64,000 nt of DNA from Pictodentalium vernedei (taxonomy: Eukaryota; Mollusca; Scaphopoda; Dentaliida; Dentaliidae), in contig CM062290.1 in assembly GCA_031216915.1 (NCBI GenBank), positions 166,117,453 to 166,181,452 of the forward strand, in the 5' to 3' direction. Numbering within the stretch: the first letter of the stretch is position 1; every line of letters starts with the position of its first letter. Positions 54,455 to 64,000 of this stretch are shown here, in pieces. Made by a program: the position numbers and the translations under genes. The notes under the pieces are model-generated. The model saw only the letters and a program-made list of their open reading frames with translations. It was not told where the DNA came from and did not search any database.

Positions 54455-55808
54455 TCACGGAGATGGAATCCATCTCTGCGGGGCCCCGCAGCAACTAACC
54501 GATGTTAGGTATAAACTGATGTGAACCGTAATACTAAAATATTTCAAGCAATAGGTAAAATCTGATTAAAATCCCTTCCCGGACACAAACTTGTAAGAAA
54601 AAAAAAACAATTTCTGAATAATTTGACCTTGAGGTCAAAACTTCAAGGTCAAAGCATGGCAACCTTGGTACGTGACACGTCGTCTTGAGATAATCTACCC
54701 ACATACCAAATATCAAAACCCTATCTATTAAGGGAAAAAAGTTACAGCCCGGACACGAACTTGTCAGAAAAAAAATAAAAATCTGAATAATTTGACCTTG
54801 AGGTCAAACTTCAAGGTCAAAGCATGGCAACCTTGGTACACAACACATCGTCTTGAGATAATCTATCCACATACCAAATATCAAAACCCTATCTATGAAG
54901 GAAAAAAAGTTACAGCCCGGACACGAACTTATCAGAAAAGAAACCCGAATTCGGAATAATTTGACCTTGAGGTCAAAGTTCAAGGTCAAAGCATGGCAAC
55001 CGTGGTATGCGACACATCGTCTGGAGATAATCTACCCACATACCAAATATCAAAACCCTATCTATTAAGGGAAAAAAGTTTCAGCCCAGACACGAACTTG
55101 TCAGAAAAGAACCCCGAATTCGGAATAATTGGACCTTGAGGTCAAAGTTCAAGGTCAAAGCATGGCAACCGTGGTATGCGACACATCGTCTTGAGATAAT
55201 CTACCCACATACCAAATATCAAAACCCTATCTATTAAGGGAAAAAAGTTACAGCCCGGACACGAACTTGTCAGAAAAGAACCCCGATTTCGGAATAATTT
55301 GACCTTGAGGTCAAAGTTCAAGGTCAAAGCATGGCAACCGTGGTACGCGACACATCGTCTTGAGATAGTCTACCCACATACCAAATATCAAAACCCTATC
55401 TATTAAGGAAAAAAGTTACAGCCCGGACACGAACTTGTCAGAAAAGAACCCCGAATTCTGAATAATTTGACCTTGAGGTCAAAGTTCAAGGTCAAAGCAT
55501 GGCAACCTTGATACGTGACACATCGTCTTGAGATAGTCTACCCACATACCAAATATCAAAACCCTATCTATTAAGGGAAAAAAGTTACAGCCCGGACACG
55601 AACTTGTCAGAAAAGAACCCCGAAAACGTAATAATTTGACCTTGAGGTCAAAGTTCAAGGTCAAAGCCTGGCAACCTTGGTACGCGACACATCGTCTTGA
55701 GATAACATACCCACATGTCAAATATCAAAACCTTATCTATTAAGAGTTAAAGATTACAGCCCGGACAGAGCGCTCACTATAGGGCGTCCGCCTCACGGCG
55801 GGGCCCTA
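54455..55808 (+). mobile_element. 169-bp tandem-core element inside an AAT microsatellite
   Basis: The left end has a GAGATGG/CCATCTC hairpin and the palindrome GCGGGGCCCCGC. The right end has a CCGCC...GGCGG hairpin and GGCGGGGCCC. Between them lie seven units of about 169 bp, each with TTGACCTTGAGGTCAA and TTCAAGGTCAAAGCATGGCA. AAT repeats on both sides indicate the insertion site. The hairpin ends and tandem core again suggest a Helitron/Helentron-like non-autonomous element. Confidence 0.7.
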
Positions 55809-56160
55809 ATAATAATAATATGGAGTTTTTGTATAGCGTAAAACCACATAGTTGTGCTCTAAAACGCTTTACATGAAAAAAAATAAATAAATACATTTAA
55901 GCTCCCTGAGCCTCCCTCATTGATTGATACTCATTCCAAGACGAATGGGTGTCAGTGTAGCATTGTTGCTAATATATATTACCCTTGTTGTATTGTTTTT
56001 GATATCTTGTGTTTGGTATTCTCCTGAGTGATGTCCAAATCTATAGCTTTGGATGTGCTCTTTATTCTTTAAGTACTCAGCCTTTATCTCAAGCGGATGG
56101 AGACAAAAACATGAGTTGTTGCACATATGTACATATCCTTAAATCTGCTACCTTCCCGAG
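55809..56160. other. Unassigned sequence after the AAT repeat
   Basis: No supported feature. Confidence 0.4.
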
Positions 56161-56164
56161 TTAA

Positions 56165-56372
56165 CCCTTTACCCAATGCAGACGATACCAAAATTTATTA
56201 TTTTAAATAGCATTTTTTAAATTTTTTCAAAAAATTTCAACAAAACCATATCATGTTCCAACGAGGGGTCACATGATATGGTTTTGTTGAAATTTTTTGA
56301 AAAATAATATTTTTTCAACTGCTGAATTTGCATATTACGCGGGCGGATGCGGGCGATTCGTTAGGTAAAGGG
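56165..56372. mobile_element. piggyBac-like foldback MITE, copy 2
   Basis: TTAA at 56,161-56,164 and 56,373-56,376. The ends are CCCTTTACC and GGTAAAGGG. It matches 18,368-18,599 except that one palindrome arm has lost about 23 bp at the centre (TCATG joins directly to TTCCAACGAGGGG), which shortens the hairpin. Confidence 0.85.
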
Positions 56373-56376
56373 TTAA

Positions 56377-56584
56377 CTGACATCACTGTTTCTTTGCTTC
56401 ATTGAATATTGAAGCCGCATCTATTGACTTGATTTCCCCTTTTATGCTGGACCCATCAAAAATCTGCAGCTGGGACACCCTTTTATTCCTCTTGCAAGAA
56501 CAGCTGTCGTGTGCGCGAGTGTGTACGCACTTGTGTGACAATTTTAATCCACATTCATTCTCTCTCTTGCAAGACTGAATCATC
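56377..56584. other. Unassigned sequence
   Basis: No supported feature. Confidence 0.35.
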
Positions 56585-57030
56585 CCACCTGATCCGTTTG
56601 ATTATGGTGCTTCTAGCTCAATTTTACGAGTTCAAAAGGCAGCCTTCAAGTGTTATAAAGTACTACTTTGTACAGTACGGTATACTTTGAGGTATACATA
56701 TTGGGCCTGGCTTGTTTATCAAAGTGAGTGGGTGAGTTTGAACTGGGTAATGTGAGGCACCTTTCAAAAGTTAGTAACTGTCATTTTTCGGTAATTAGAT
56801 GTGCAGCAAGCCAGCAACTTTGAGATTTCATGCAAAATTGTGTTCTAAACTCGGTGTTTTCTAACATCCATGTACACCTACTCTGACATTGATGACACAT
56901 CACATTATAGCTGCCTTTTGCTTTAGGGCGGCATTATATGATGTGAAAGTAAAATATGAAGACTATCGCCTGGCGTTCCAAAAATAGCATGTGGGAAGAT
57001 ACATTTTATGGCAATCGTGGACACTGGCCT
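56585..57030. repeat. Duplicated block partner of 53,400-54,150
   Basis: 56,585-56,690 is inverted relative to 54,043-54,150, and 56,700-57,030 is direct relative to 53,400-53,755. Confidence 0.65.
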
Positions 57031-57696
57031 TTACTACCAGCATACAAAATTATAAATTGAGAATCTAGGAAAAATATTACCACAGCATTTATATGCTGTG
57101 GTAAAACCAATTTACCACTGGCACAGCATTCACCACAGCAGTGCTGACTGCTGTGGCTAATTTTGAGGGCTGCTCATTGTAAATATTTCAATGATGTGTG
57201 TTACTATTAGTTACGAGCAACGTGCCACACTCTTAAGAATATTACTCAAGTATTGAATGTCAGGACTGGCAGTTACCTGCTAGCCCTGATATTCAATGCT
57301 TGGGTTATGAAAGGCTACTTGCACTCCTAGTACAGTACTTTGTGATATTCGAAAGTTCAAACTATATTTATTTCCAAGAAACCAAGTGAACAAACTTTAA
57401 GTTTAAGCTATACAAACACGGTCGTAGATGTGACATGAAGCCTGAGGTTTATAACCCATCGTTTCCACATAATGTACTGAATTGATGTTCACCTCTGTGG
57501 TTGCCATAACAATGCCGTAGGAAATGGAATTTACCACAGCAAGTGATTGCTGTGGTAAAATATTCCAAATTTCGAGGGCTGGAATGGCATAGCGAAATGC
57601 AGTGGAAATAAAACGAATTGGGATATTTTTTACTATTTATTTCAACCAGTTGATCACATTAAATTTCGAATTGGAAAGACCGAAGGAAAATGTAAT
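57031..57696. other. Spacer with CCACAGCA hairpins
   Basis: TACCACAGCA/TGCTGTGGTA hairpins lie near 57,078-57,103 and 57,530-57,560, and an inverted repeat (TATTGAATGTCAGG/CCTGATATTCAAT) at about 57,253-57,300. They may mark a small inverted-repeat element. No gene is seen. Confidence 0.45.
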
Positions 57697-60600
57697 GAAA
57701 GTGTCAATGACACTGTAGCTTAACTTGTGTGTTGTGTTTGATGAAAAGGATAATGTTCAATGTTTATGAAAGGATTATGAAATAAGACAAGAATTGTGAT
57801 AATTGGGAATATGTTCATTTCTGTTCCCTGTATGCTATGTTTATGATAAAAATAATATGAGGTGTACACTGTACTAAAGAACTGAGGGGTGGGTTAATAT
57901 GACCTCACAGTTAATATATGTGGCCCTCACAGTTAACATATATCAACAAAATTACAATGAAATTATTCCAAAATGAGTCATCCTATCAAGTTACATTAAA
58001 ATCCCTTCATAAATATGGCCTGTAGACTGTGCTAAAGGTTTTCGGGCTTCGGGCCCCTGTAGCCGTCAGTTTCCCAATTGCGTCCAAAGGGGACGTTCTC
58101 ATCTAGACATTATATGAAGTCAACCTACCAAGTTACAATGAAATCCCTCCATAAATACGACCTGTAGACTGTGCTAAAGGTTTTTGGGCTTCAGGCACCT
58201 GTAGACATCACAGTTGACCAACCACGACCAAAAGGGGATGTCATCATCTAGGCATTATATGGAGTCAACCTAACAAGTTACAATGAAATCCTTCCATAAA
58301 TACGACCTACAGACATGCTAAAGGTTTTTGGGCTCGGGCAGCCATCAAGGCGGAATGATCGTGACCAAAAGGGGACGTTCTCATCTGGACACTATTTGGA
58401 GTCATCCTACCAAGCTACAATAAAATCCCTTCATAATTATGACCTGTAGACTGTTCTAAAGGTTTTTGGGCTTTGGGCCCCTGAAGCCGTCACAGTTGCC
58501 CACTCGTGTCCAAAAGGGGACATTCTCATCTAGACATTATATGAAGTCAACCTACCAAATTACAATGAAATCCCTTCACAAATATGACTTGTAGACCGTG
58601 CTTAAGGTTTTCGGGCTTCGGGTTCGGGCAGCCATCATGGTTGAATAATCGCAACCAAAGGGGACAATCTCATCTGGGCACCATCTGGAATGATCCTATG
58701 AAGTTACAATGAAATCCCTTCATAAATATGACCTGTAGACTGTGTTCAAGGTTTTCGGGCTTCGGGCACCTGTAGCCATCACAGTTGACCAATCACGACC
58801 AAAAGGGGATGTCATCATCTAGGCATTATATGGAGTCAACCTAACAATGTTACAATGAAATCCTTCTATAAATATAACCTTTTGCCTATGCTAAAGGTTT
58901 TTGGGCTCGGGCACCCATCAAGGCTGAATGATCACGGCCAAAATGGGACGTTCTCATCTTGACCTTATTTGGAGTCAACCTACCATGTTACAATGAAATC
59001 CCTTCATAAATATGACCTGTAGACAGTGCTAAAGGTTTTGGGGCTTCGGGCACCTTTAGCCATCAAAGTTGCCCAAACATGTCCAAAAGGGGACGTTCTC
59101 ATCTAGGCATTATATGAAGTCAACCTACCAAATTACAATGAAATCCCTTCACAAATATGACTTGTAGACCGTGCTTAAGGTTTTCAGGCTTCGGGTTCGG
59201 GCAGCCATCATGGTTGAATAATCGCAACCAAAGGGGACAATCTCATCTGGGCACCATCTGGAATGATCCTATGAAGTTACAATGAAATCCCTTCATAAAT
59301 ATGGCCTGTAGACTGTGCTCAAGGTTTTTGGGCTTCGGGCACTGGTAGCCAACACAGCTGACCAATTACGACCAAATGGGGATGTCATCATCTAGGCATT
59401 ATATGGAGTCAACCTAATAGGTTACAATGAAATCCTTCCATAAATATGACCTTTTACCTATGCTAAAGGTTTTTGGGCTCAGGCACCCATCAAGGCTGAA
59501 TGATCGCGATCAAAAGGGGACGTTCTCATCTAGACATTATTTGGAGTCATCCTACCAAGTTACAATGAAATCCCCTCATAAATATGACCTGTAGACTGTG
59601 CTAAAGGTTTTCGGGCTTCGGGCACCTTTAGCCGTCACAGTTGCCCAATCATGTCCAAAAGGGGACGTTCTCATCTAGACATTAATCACATTATATGAAG
59701 TTAACCTACCAAGTTACAATGAAATCCCTTCATAAATATGACCTGTAGACTGTGCTGAAGGTTTTCGGGCTCCGGCAGCCATCATGGGTGAATGATCGCA
59801 CGTTCTCATCTAGACATTATATGAAGTTAACCTGCCAAGTTACAATGAAATCCCTTCATAAATATGACCTGTAGACTGTGCTAAAGGTTTTCGGGCTTCG
59901 GGCTCGGGCAGCCATCATGGGTGAATGATCGCAACCATAGGGGGACAATCTCATCTGAACATCATCTGGAGTGATCCTAAGAAGTTACAATGAAATCCCT
60001 TCATAAATATGACCTGTAGACTGTGCTCAAGGTTTTCGGGCTTTGGGCACTTGTAGCCATCACAACTGACCAATCACGACCGAAAGGGGATGTCATCATC
60101 TAGGCATTATATGGAGTCAACCTAACAGGTTATAATGAAATCCTTCCATAAATATGACCTTTTGCCTATGCTAAAGGTTTTTGGGCTCGGGCACCCATCA
60201 AGGCTGCATGATCGCGATCAAAATGGGACGTTCTCATCTAGACATTATTTAGAGTCATCCTGCCAAGTTACAATGAAATCGTTTCATAAATATGACCTCT
60301 TCACTGTGCTAAAGGTTTTCGGGCTTCAGGCTCCTGTAGCCGTCACAGTTGCCCAATCACGTCCAAAGGGGGACTTTCTCATCTAGACATTGTATGAAGT
60401 CAACCCACCAAGTTACAATGAAATTCCTCAATAAATATGACCTGTAGACTGTGCTAAAGGTTTTCGGGTTTTGGGCTCGGGCAGTCGTCACGATTGGCAG
60501 ATCATGCCCAAATGGGGAAATTCGCATCTAGACATCATAAGGAGTCATCCTACCAAGTTACAATGAAATCCCTCCACATTAAACATGACCTGCAGACTGT

Positions 60601-60993
60601 GCTAAAAGTTTTTGGGTTTCGGGCTTGGGCAGCCATCACGGTTGATAGATCAGGCCCAAAAGGGGACGTTCTCATCTAGGCACTATACAGAGGCATCCTA
60701 CCAAGTTACAATGAAATCCCTTCATAAATACGACCTGTAGACTGTGCTAATGGTTTTCGGGTTTTGGGCTCGGGCAGCCATACCGGTTGCCCGATCGCGA
60801 CCAAAAGGGGACGTTCTCATCTAGACATGACCCCAAACCTGCATATGAAATTTCGTGACAATCAGACAAGAACTGCATGGTGTAGCCCGTGCTAAAGGAA
60901 AATGTGAACAGACGTCACAGACTCACAGACTAACAGACTTCCGCACACGTGATGGCAATAGCTTATCTTGACTATGTCAAGTTAAGCTAAAAA
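57697..60993 (-). mobile_element. Hairpin-tailed element with a core of about 20 units of 143 bp
   Basis: Begins GAAAGTGTCAATGACACTG and TAGCTTAACTTG (57,716-57,727), and ends CAAGTTAAGCTA (60,978-60,989) plus AAAA. From about 57,960 to 60,860, units of roughly 143 bp recur with TTACAATGAAATCCCTTCAT, GACCTGTAGACTGTGCTAAA, GGTTTTCGGGCTTCGGGC and GGGGACGTTCTCATCTAGAC. Some units alternate between two subtypes (a CGTCACAGTTGCCCAATC type and a CCATCAAGGCTGAATGATCG type), suggesting a higher-order repeat. Confidence 0.75.
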
Positions 60994-61090
60994 TGACAAT
61001 TGGCTTATGTGAACATTTCGATACGGATAACAAAATATACACTATTTTCGTCTAAAAAAAACCCTGCAAATTATTTTTAATTTCAAACAG

Positions 61091-61150
61091 GAAAGAGAAA
61101 TGAATCATGAGGATGAAGGCTCTTGGAATAGTTTTGCGAAATTTAATTAG
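61091..61150 (+). other. Candidate terminal exon
   Basis: TTTTTAATTTCAAACAG precedes an open frame (EREMNHEDEGSWNSFAKFN) ending in TAG. Good acceptor context. The protein is not recognised and no upstream exon is tied to it. Confidence 0.3.
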
Positions 61151-62278
61151 TACCTCCAAAAGCTAAGCTATATCGTCGAGGTTGACATTCCAGTCACTGT
61201 TTTCAAGATGTGCATTTGTTTATCCCAAAGCTTCCCACAGTTCCATGTGCGCTATCTAAAGTGTAAACTGGCTTTTACTGGAAAGTTGGCTTTTAGATAA
61301 AAATTTACTAGCATTACTCCCCCACCCCCTCAATGGATTTCCACCCTGTAGTCCTGTACTATTATTTGTGTCTGAATTTTAAGTCTTTCATTTCATTTTG
61401 ATAAATGTTCCACCCTGTACTTTTATTCAAATGTGTATTTTTATTTGAACACAGAACACAATACTCAATAGCAACACCTTAAGTTACAAGTTGTAGTTGT
61501 ATTGTAAGCCCTAACTTAGCCAAGGCTAGTAAGTTAACCATATCCTGGGATCGACAACCGGTGTAGCATTGCCCAGTTAGTTTAGAAGCACTAAGAAGGT
61601 GGGCCAAAACAAAAGCCCACTCAGCCCTTTTATTCAGCACCCAAGAATATGGGCCAACCCTTGTTTATTTTTCGGTAATTCGATACCGATACTCGTATCA
61701 CATTCCACTTTCACTGGTGGACTCCACAGTCACTTTTGTAAGTTAGAAATCGAAACGTTCATGTACATACTCTCAAATGTTTCTTTCGTCCAAAGTTATA
61801 CACAACAAAAAGAGTTTGCTTTTTGATATTTTGATGTTGAAGAAACGTACGAGCTTCACTTCGCGATCGCAAAATCAACGTGCATCAGATAGACGTCGCT
61901 GATTAGTTTAAATATTTTGACAAAAAAGGATTTTCATTGGTCAACAGTTTATTCATTGATTTGGCAGACCTTAACTGAGTTTACGCTTCAGGCGTGTGAG
62001 ATTATAACCCAGGTTATAGATTAATAATCTGCACCGCTTCGAGGCGTCTAACAAACGCTAACAGTTTTACGCCACAGGCGTGTAACTTTATAGGGATCGG
62101 GGTGTCAATTTCGTCCACAACATTCGCGTGGAACACCCACAATTACAAATTTTTTTTAGGTTCGCGTAGATTGCAAATGAACCAAAAGAGGTCAATGCGC
62201 CACGATGTTGTGCGAGCGAAACGCCTTCTTTGTGTACGAGACGACTGCTCAGTGTGCATAATTATAGTGGGGTTTACG
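61151..62278. other. Unassigned, less AT-biased sequence
   Basis: Contains several small GC-rich inverted motifs (ACGCTTCAGGCGT and ACGCCACAGGCGT near 61,982 and 62,068). No gene is supported. Confidence 0.4.
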
Positions 62279-62282
62279 TTAA

Positions 62283-62527
62283 CCCTTTACCTAACCTGAA
62301 AAGCAGACGACACTTGCATAAATAATTCTTGAATAACAAATTTTTTTCATTTTTTATCTCAAAAACATACGTTATGACCCCTCGTTGGAACGAGCTCGAC
62401 GAGCTCGTTCCAACGAGGGGTCATAACCTATGTTTTTGAGACAAAAAATGAAAAAAATAATGAAAATTAATTGGCGATTTTTGAGAAAAAGCGCTGGCCG
62501 GTTTTGGCCGTTACGTTAGGTAAAGGG
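62283..62527. mobile_element. piggyBac-like foldback MITE, copy 3
   Basis: TTAA at 62,279-62,282 and 62,528-62,531. The ends are CCCTTTACCTAAC and GTTAGGTAAAGGG. The central palindrome has arms of about 70 bp, including GACCCCTCGTTGGAACGAGC, with almost no loop. It shares the CCCCTCGTTGGAA core and ends with the other two copies but differs in between. Confidence 0.87.
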
Positions 62528-63114
62528 TTAACCAGAAACACCCTCCAAATCTTACTGTTATATCCAATAATGGCATAAGAAGGTCGAACAAGTAGATATA
62601 TTGTGATGTTCGTATTGTGATGTGGTGTTCTTTAAATGAACAGCGGAATGCAAATAACTACCATGCATGTTGCAATAATAGGAATCAGATGTCAATATAT
62701 CAATATGTCCTCTGCTCAGAATATAATACCTCACATTGCCAACCCAGAGAGCGGAGACATTTCTCTCCTATCAAGAAAATCACAAATAGAATAAAACAAA
62801 ATAGACAAACCCAATCTTTCAATCTCCGTGCACTATTGGCTGCGGTGCATTGTCCAAGCTCGTACCTCTACACAACCTACACAGCATTGTAATTCTATGC
62901 CGACCATTTTGAAGCTGAACTGTGCCGACCTACAGCCAGTTTTGCAGTTATAGTGAACAATTTTCAGAAGACTTTCGGGTGCTGGGGGTTTGTTTGTTTT
63001 CAAAGGATGCAAAACGTTTTCCTTCACAAACCATCCCCAATCTATGGCTATCAACAAATCTTCACATCTCCATTCACGCCCTCTTGCTATGATATAGAGC
63101 ATAACTCTTAGTTG

Positions 63115-63587
63115 GTGCACGCTAAAAACAAAAGTGTTAAAAACTACACTTGAAGTGTTGTATTTAACATTTACTAAGTGCTGAACTAGCACTTTGTTCA
63201 AGTGTAGATATCCCAGAACTTGACAGGTGTTACAATAATACCACTTGACAAGTGAAATGTCGCGACACTTAAAAGGAAACAACGCAGATGACTGACGCGG
63301 ATCAGGCTCGAACTCTCGAGCCTGATCCGCGTCATCTACGTTGTGTCCTTTTAATTATGTACCCAACAAGCTCAAATCAAATTATGGACGATTCTGGAAG
63401 AACCACCAATGCTAGACACATGGGAAGTGCCATCCATTCAAGTTTCAGATGTCTGACGATTGTAATGTCTAAGTACTTAAAACATTGCACTTTGAATTGT
63501 AAAATCAAACCCTAAGAGTTAGAACGGGTTTAACACCTTGAAAGTGTCAGTTTTAACACTTTAGTTTTTAGTGTTTTTAGTGTGTGG
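63115..63587. mobile_element. Foldback MITE within the degenerate gene
   Basis: The terminal regions GCTAAAAACAAAAGTGTTAA and its approximate inverse near 63,540-63,587 (AACACTTTAG, GTGTTTTTAGTGTG) are inverted. The centre is a palindrome at 63,275-63,353 (GCGGATCAGGCTCGA/TCGAGCCTGATCCGC) interrupted by a 3-bp indel. Confidence 0.65.
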
Positions 63588-63682
63588 GAGTATTTTGGGG
63601 GTCGACAATAAACGCCGACTTGGATACCTTATCTGTGAAGATGGACCCACACAAACTACCAAGTTGCCAGTTCGTCACATGA

Positions 63683-63730
63683 GTGCTAGAATGTTCTATG
63701 TCCCATATGGGACATAGAACATTCTAGCAC
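63683..63730. repeat. Perfect 48-bp palindrome
   Basis: The 24-bp arms beginning GTGCTAGAATGTTCTATGTC meet with no spacer at CCCATATGGG. Weaker inverted similarity extends about 20 bp further on both sides (TTCGTCACATGAG versus CTCGTCGCCTGGG inverted). Confidence 0.9.
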
Positions 63731-64000
63731 CCAGGCGACGAGTTGCCACTCCTTTATATAGACAATACACGTGAATACAGACTCGACAGCTGAGATTATT
63801 TCATCTTTGTTCACATCACAGAGACAAAATACCTCAGCGCCAGCTCTGAAGTGTGGACTGGATCTAAGTAGTTTGATAGCAGTAGCTTTGCCGACACCAG
63901 GAATCCGTGATATAATATCACAACCAGTAAAAGCATGTAAAAAAAAAAAGAATATGTGCGCATATGTCTGCACCTAAAACTCTTGTTTTCCTGTATATTC

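Larger units (their letters stand above)
62833..63977 (-). pseudogene. Degenerate gene: Rad2/XPG-like HhH segment plus Cys-rich tail
   Basis: Two minus-strand segments look like one protein. At about 63,770-63,935 the frame reads HAFTGCDIISRIPGVGKATA and on through IKLL, a helix-hairpin-helix like those of FEN1, XPG and GEN1 (Gly-Cys-Asp ... IPGVGK). At about 62,833-63,100 it reads IDWGWFVKENVL, PPAPESLLKI and NCKTGCRSAQ, the layout of a cysteine-rich C-terminal domain that accompanies TGCD-type proteins in aquatic animals. Several expected Cys are replaced (Tyr, Phe) and the end is off pattern. A MITE (63,115-63,587) and a palindrome (63,683-63,730) separate the parts. I infer a decayed copy. 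The pairing of the two domains is from memory of the family. Confidence 0.5.

Noticed and set aside
57960-60860. Regular repeats that might suggest a CRISPR array
   Set aside because: Units are about 143 bp and degenerate along their whole length, with no short exact repeat separated by unique spacers, in eukaryotic DNA.
62834-63282. A single 149-codon gene
   Set aside because: The upstream half lies in the MITE (63,115-63,587). Only the part below about 63,100 resembles a protein family.

Overview
The window looks like nuclear DNA from a marine invertebrate, most probably a bivalve mollusc. It is AT-rich and has no bacterial-style operons. It is crowded with SINEs, foldback MITEs, poly(dG) tracts and tandem-repeat-core elements, and several head sequences resemble common molluscan repeats (an AGCTCCC...GGGAGCT hairpin head near 13,949 and an ACAAGAGGCCCC...GGGGCC head near 50,953). 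This taxonomic reading is inference. No complete host gene is visible.

The main content is two copies of one DIRS-type tyrosine-recombinase retrotransposon in opposite orientation: copy 1 at 4,018-11,137 (+) and copy 2 at 25,488-32,614 (-). Each has a left inverted repeat, a gag-like ORF1 with an N-terminal Cys/His cluster, an RT/RNase H/methyltransferase-like ORF, a tyrosine recombinase ORF, an 89-bp internal complementary region (ICR) and a right inverted repeat. The ICR is exactly the reverse complement of the two element ends joined together, so it fixes the element boundaries to the base. Copy 2 has open frames throughout and inverted repeats that I read as identical. Copy 1 has nonsense changes and a frameshift in ORF1. 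Both inserted without target duplication: copy 1 inside a roughly 152-bp satellite, copy 2 inside a dispersed repeat whose unoccupied paralog lies at about 52,840-53,040. Both targets read T^TTTC in element orientation.

The rest is layered repeats. From left to right: a 448-bp duplication (1-730); a tandem-core element with a hairpin tail (732-2,195); a SINE with clear target duplications (2,301-2,530); the 152-bp satellite split by DIRS copy 1 (2,733-13,520); a second hairpin-tailed element (13,946-16,071); a SINE (16,466-16,772); 364-bp repeats carrying a piggyBac-like MITE (17,640-18,960); about 170-bp repeats (20,000-21,270); a foldback element (22,966-23,187); a SINE (25,169-25,409); DIRS copy 2; further hairpin-tailed elements (33,790-35,614, 47,123-48,740, 57,697-60,993); tRNA-headed and 5S-headed SINEs (40,976-41,338 and 46,175-46,546); a 1.2-kb inverted-repeat element (41,975-43,166); a 210-bp array (50,953-52,840); a 169-bp array sitting in an AAT microsatellite (54,455-55,808); and two more piggyBac-like MITEs (56,165-56,372 and 62,283-62,527).

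Host-gene evidence is thin. A degenerate minus-strand gene at 62,833-63,977 combines a Rad2/XPG-like helix-hairpin-helix segment with a cysteine-rich tail and is interrupted by a MITE. Several short stretches have good splice signals and open frames (24,107-24,138; 33,510-33,605; 32,923-33,095; 36,387-36,404; 40,563-40,612; 61,091-61,150). I list them as low-confidence exon candidates. They may belong to genes whose introns hold most of these repeats.
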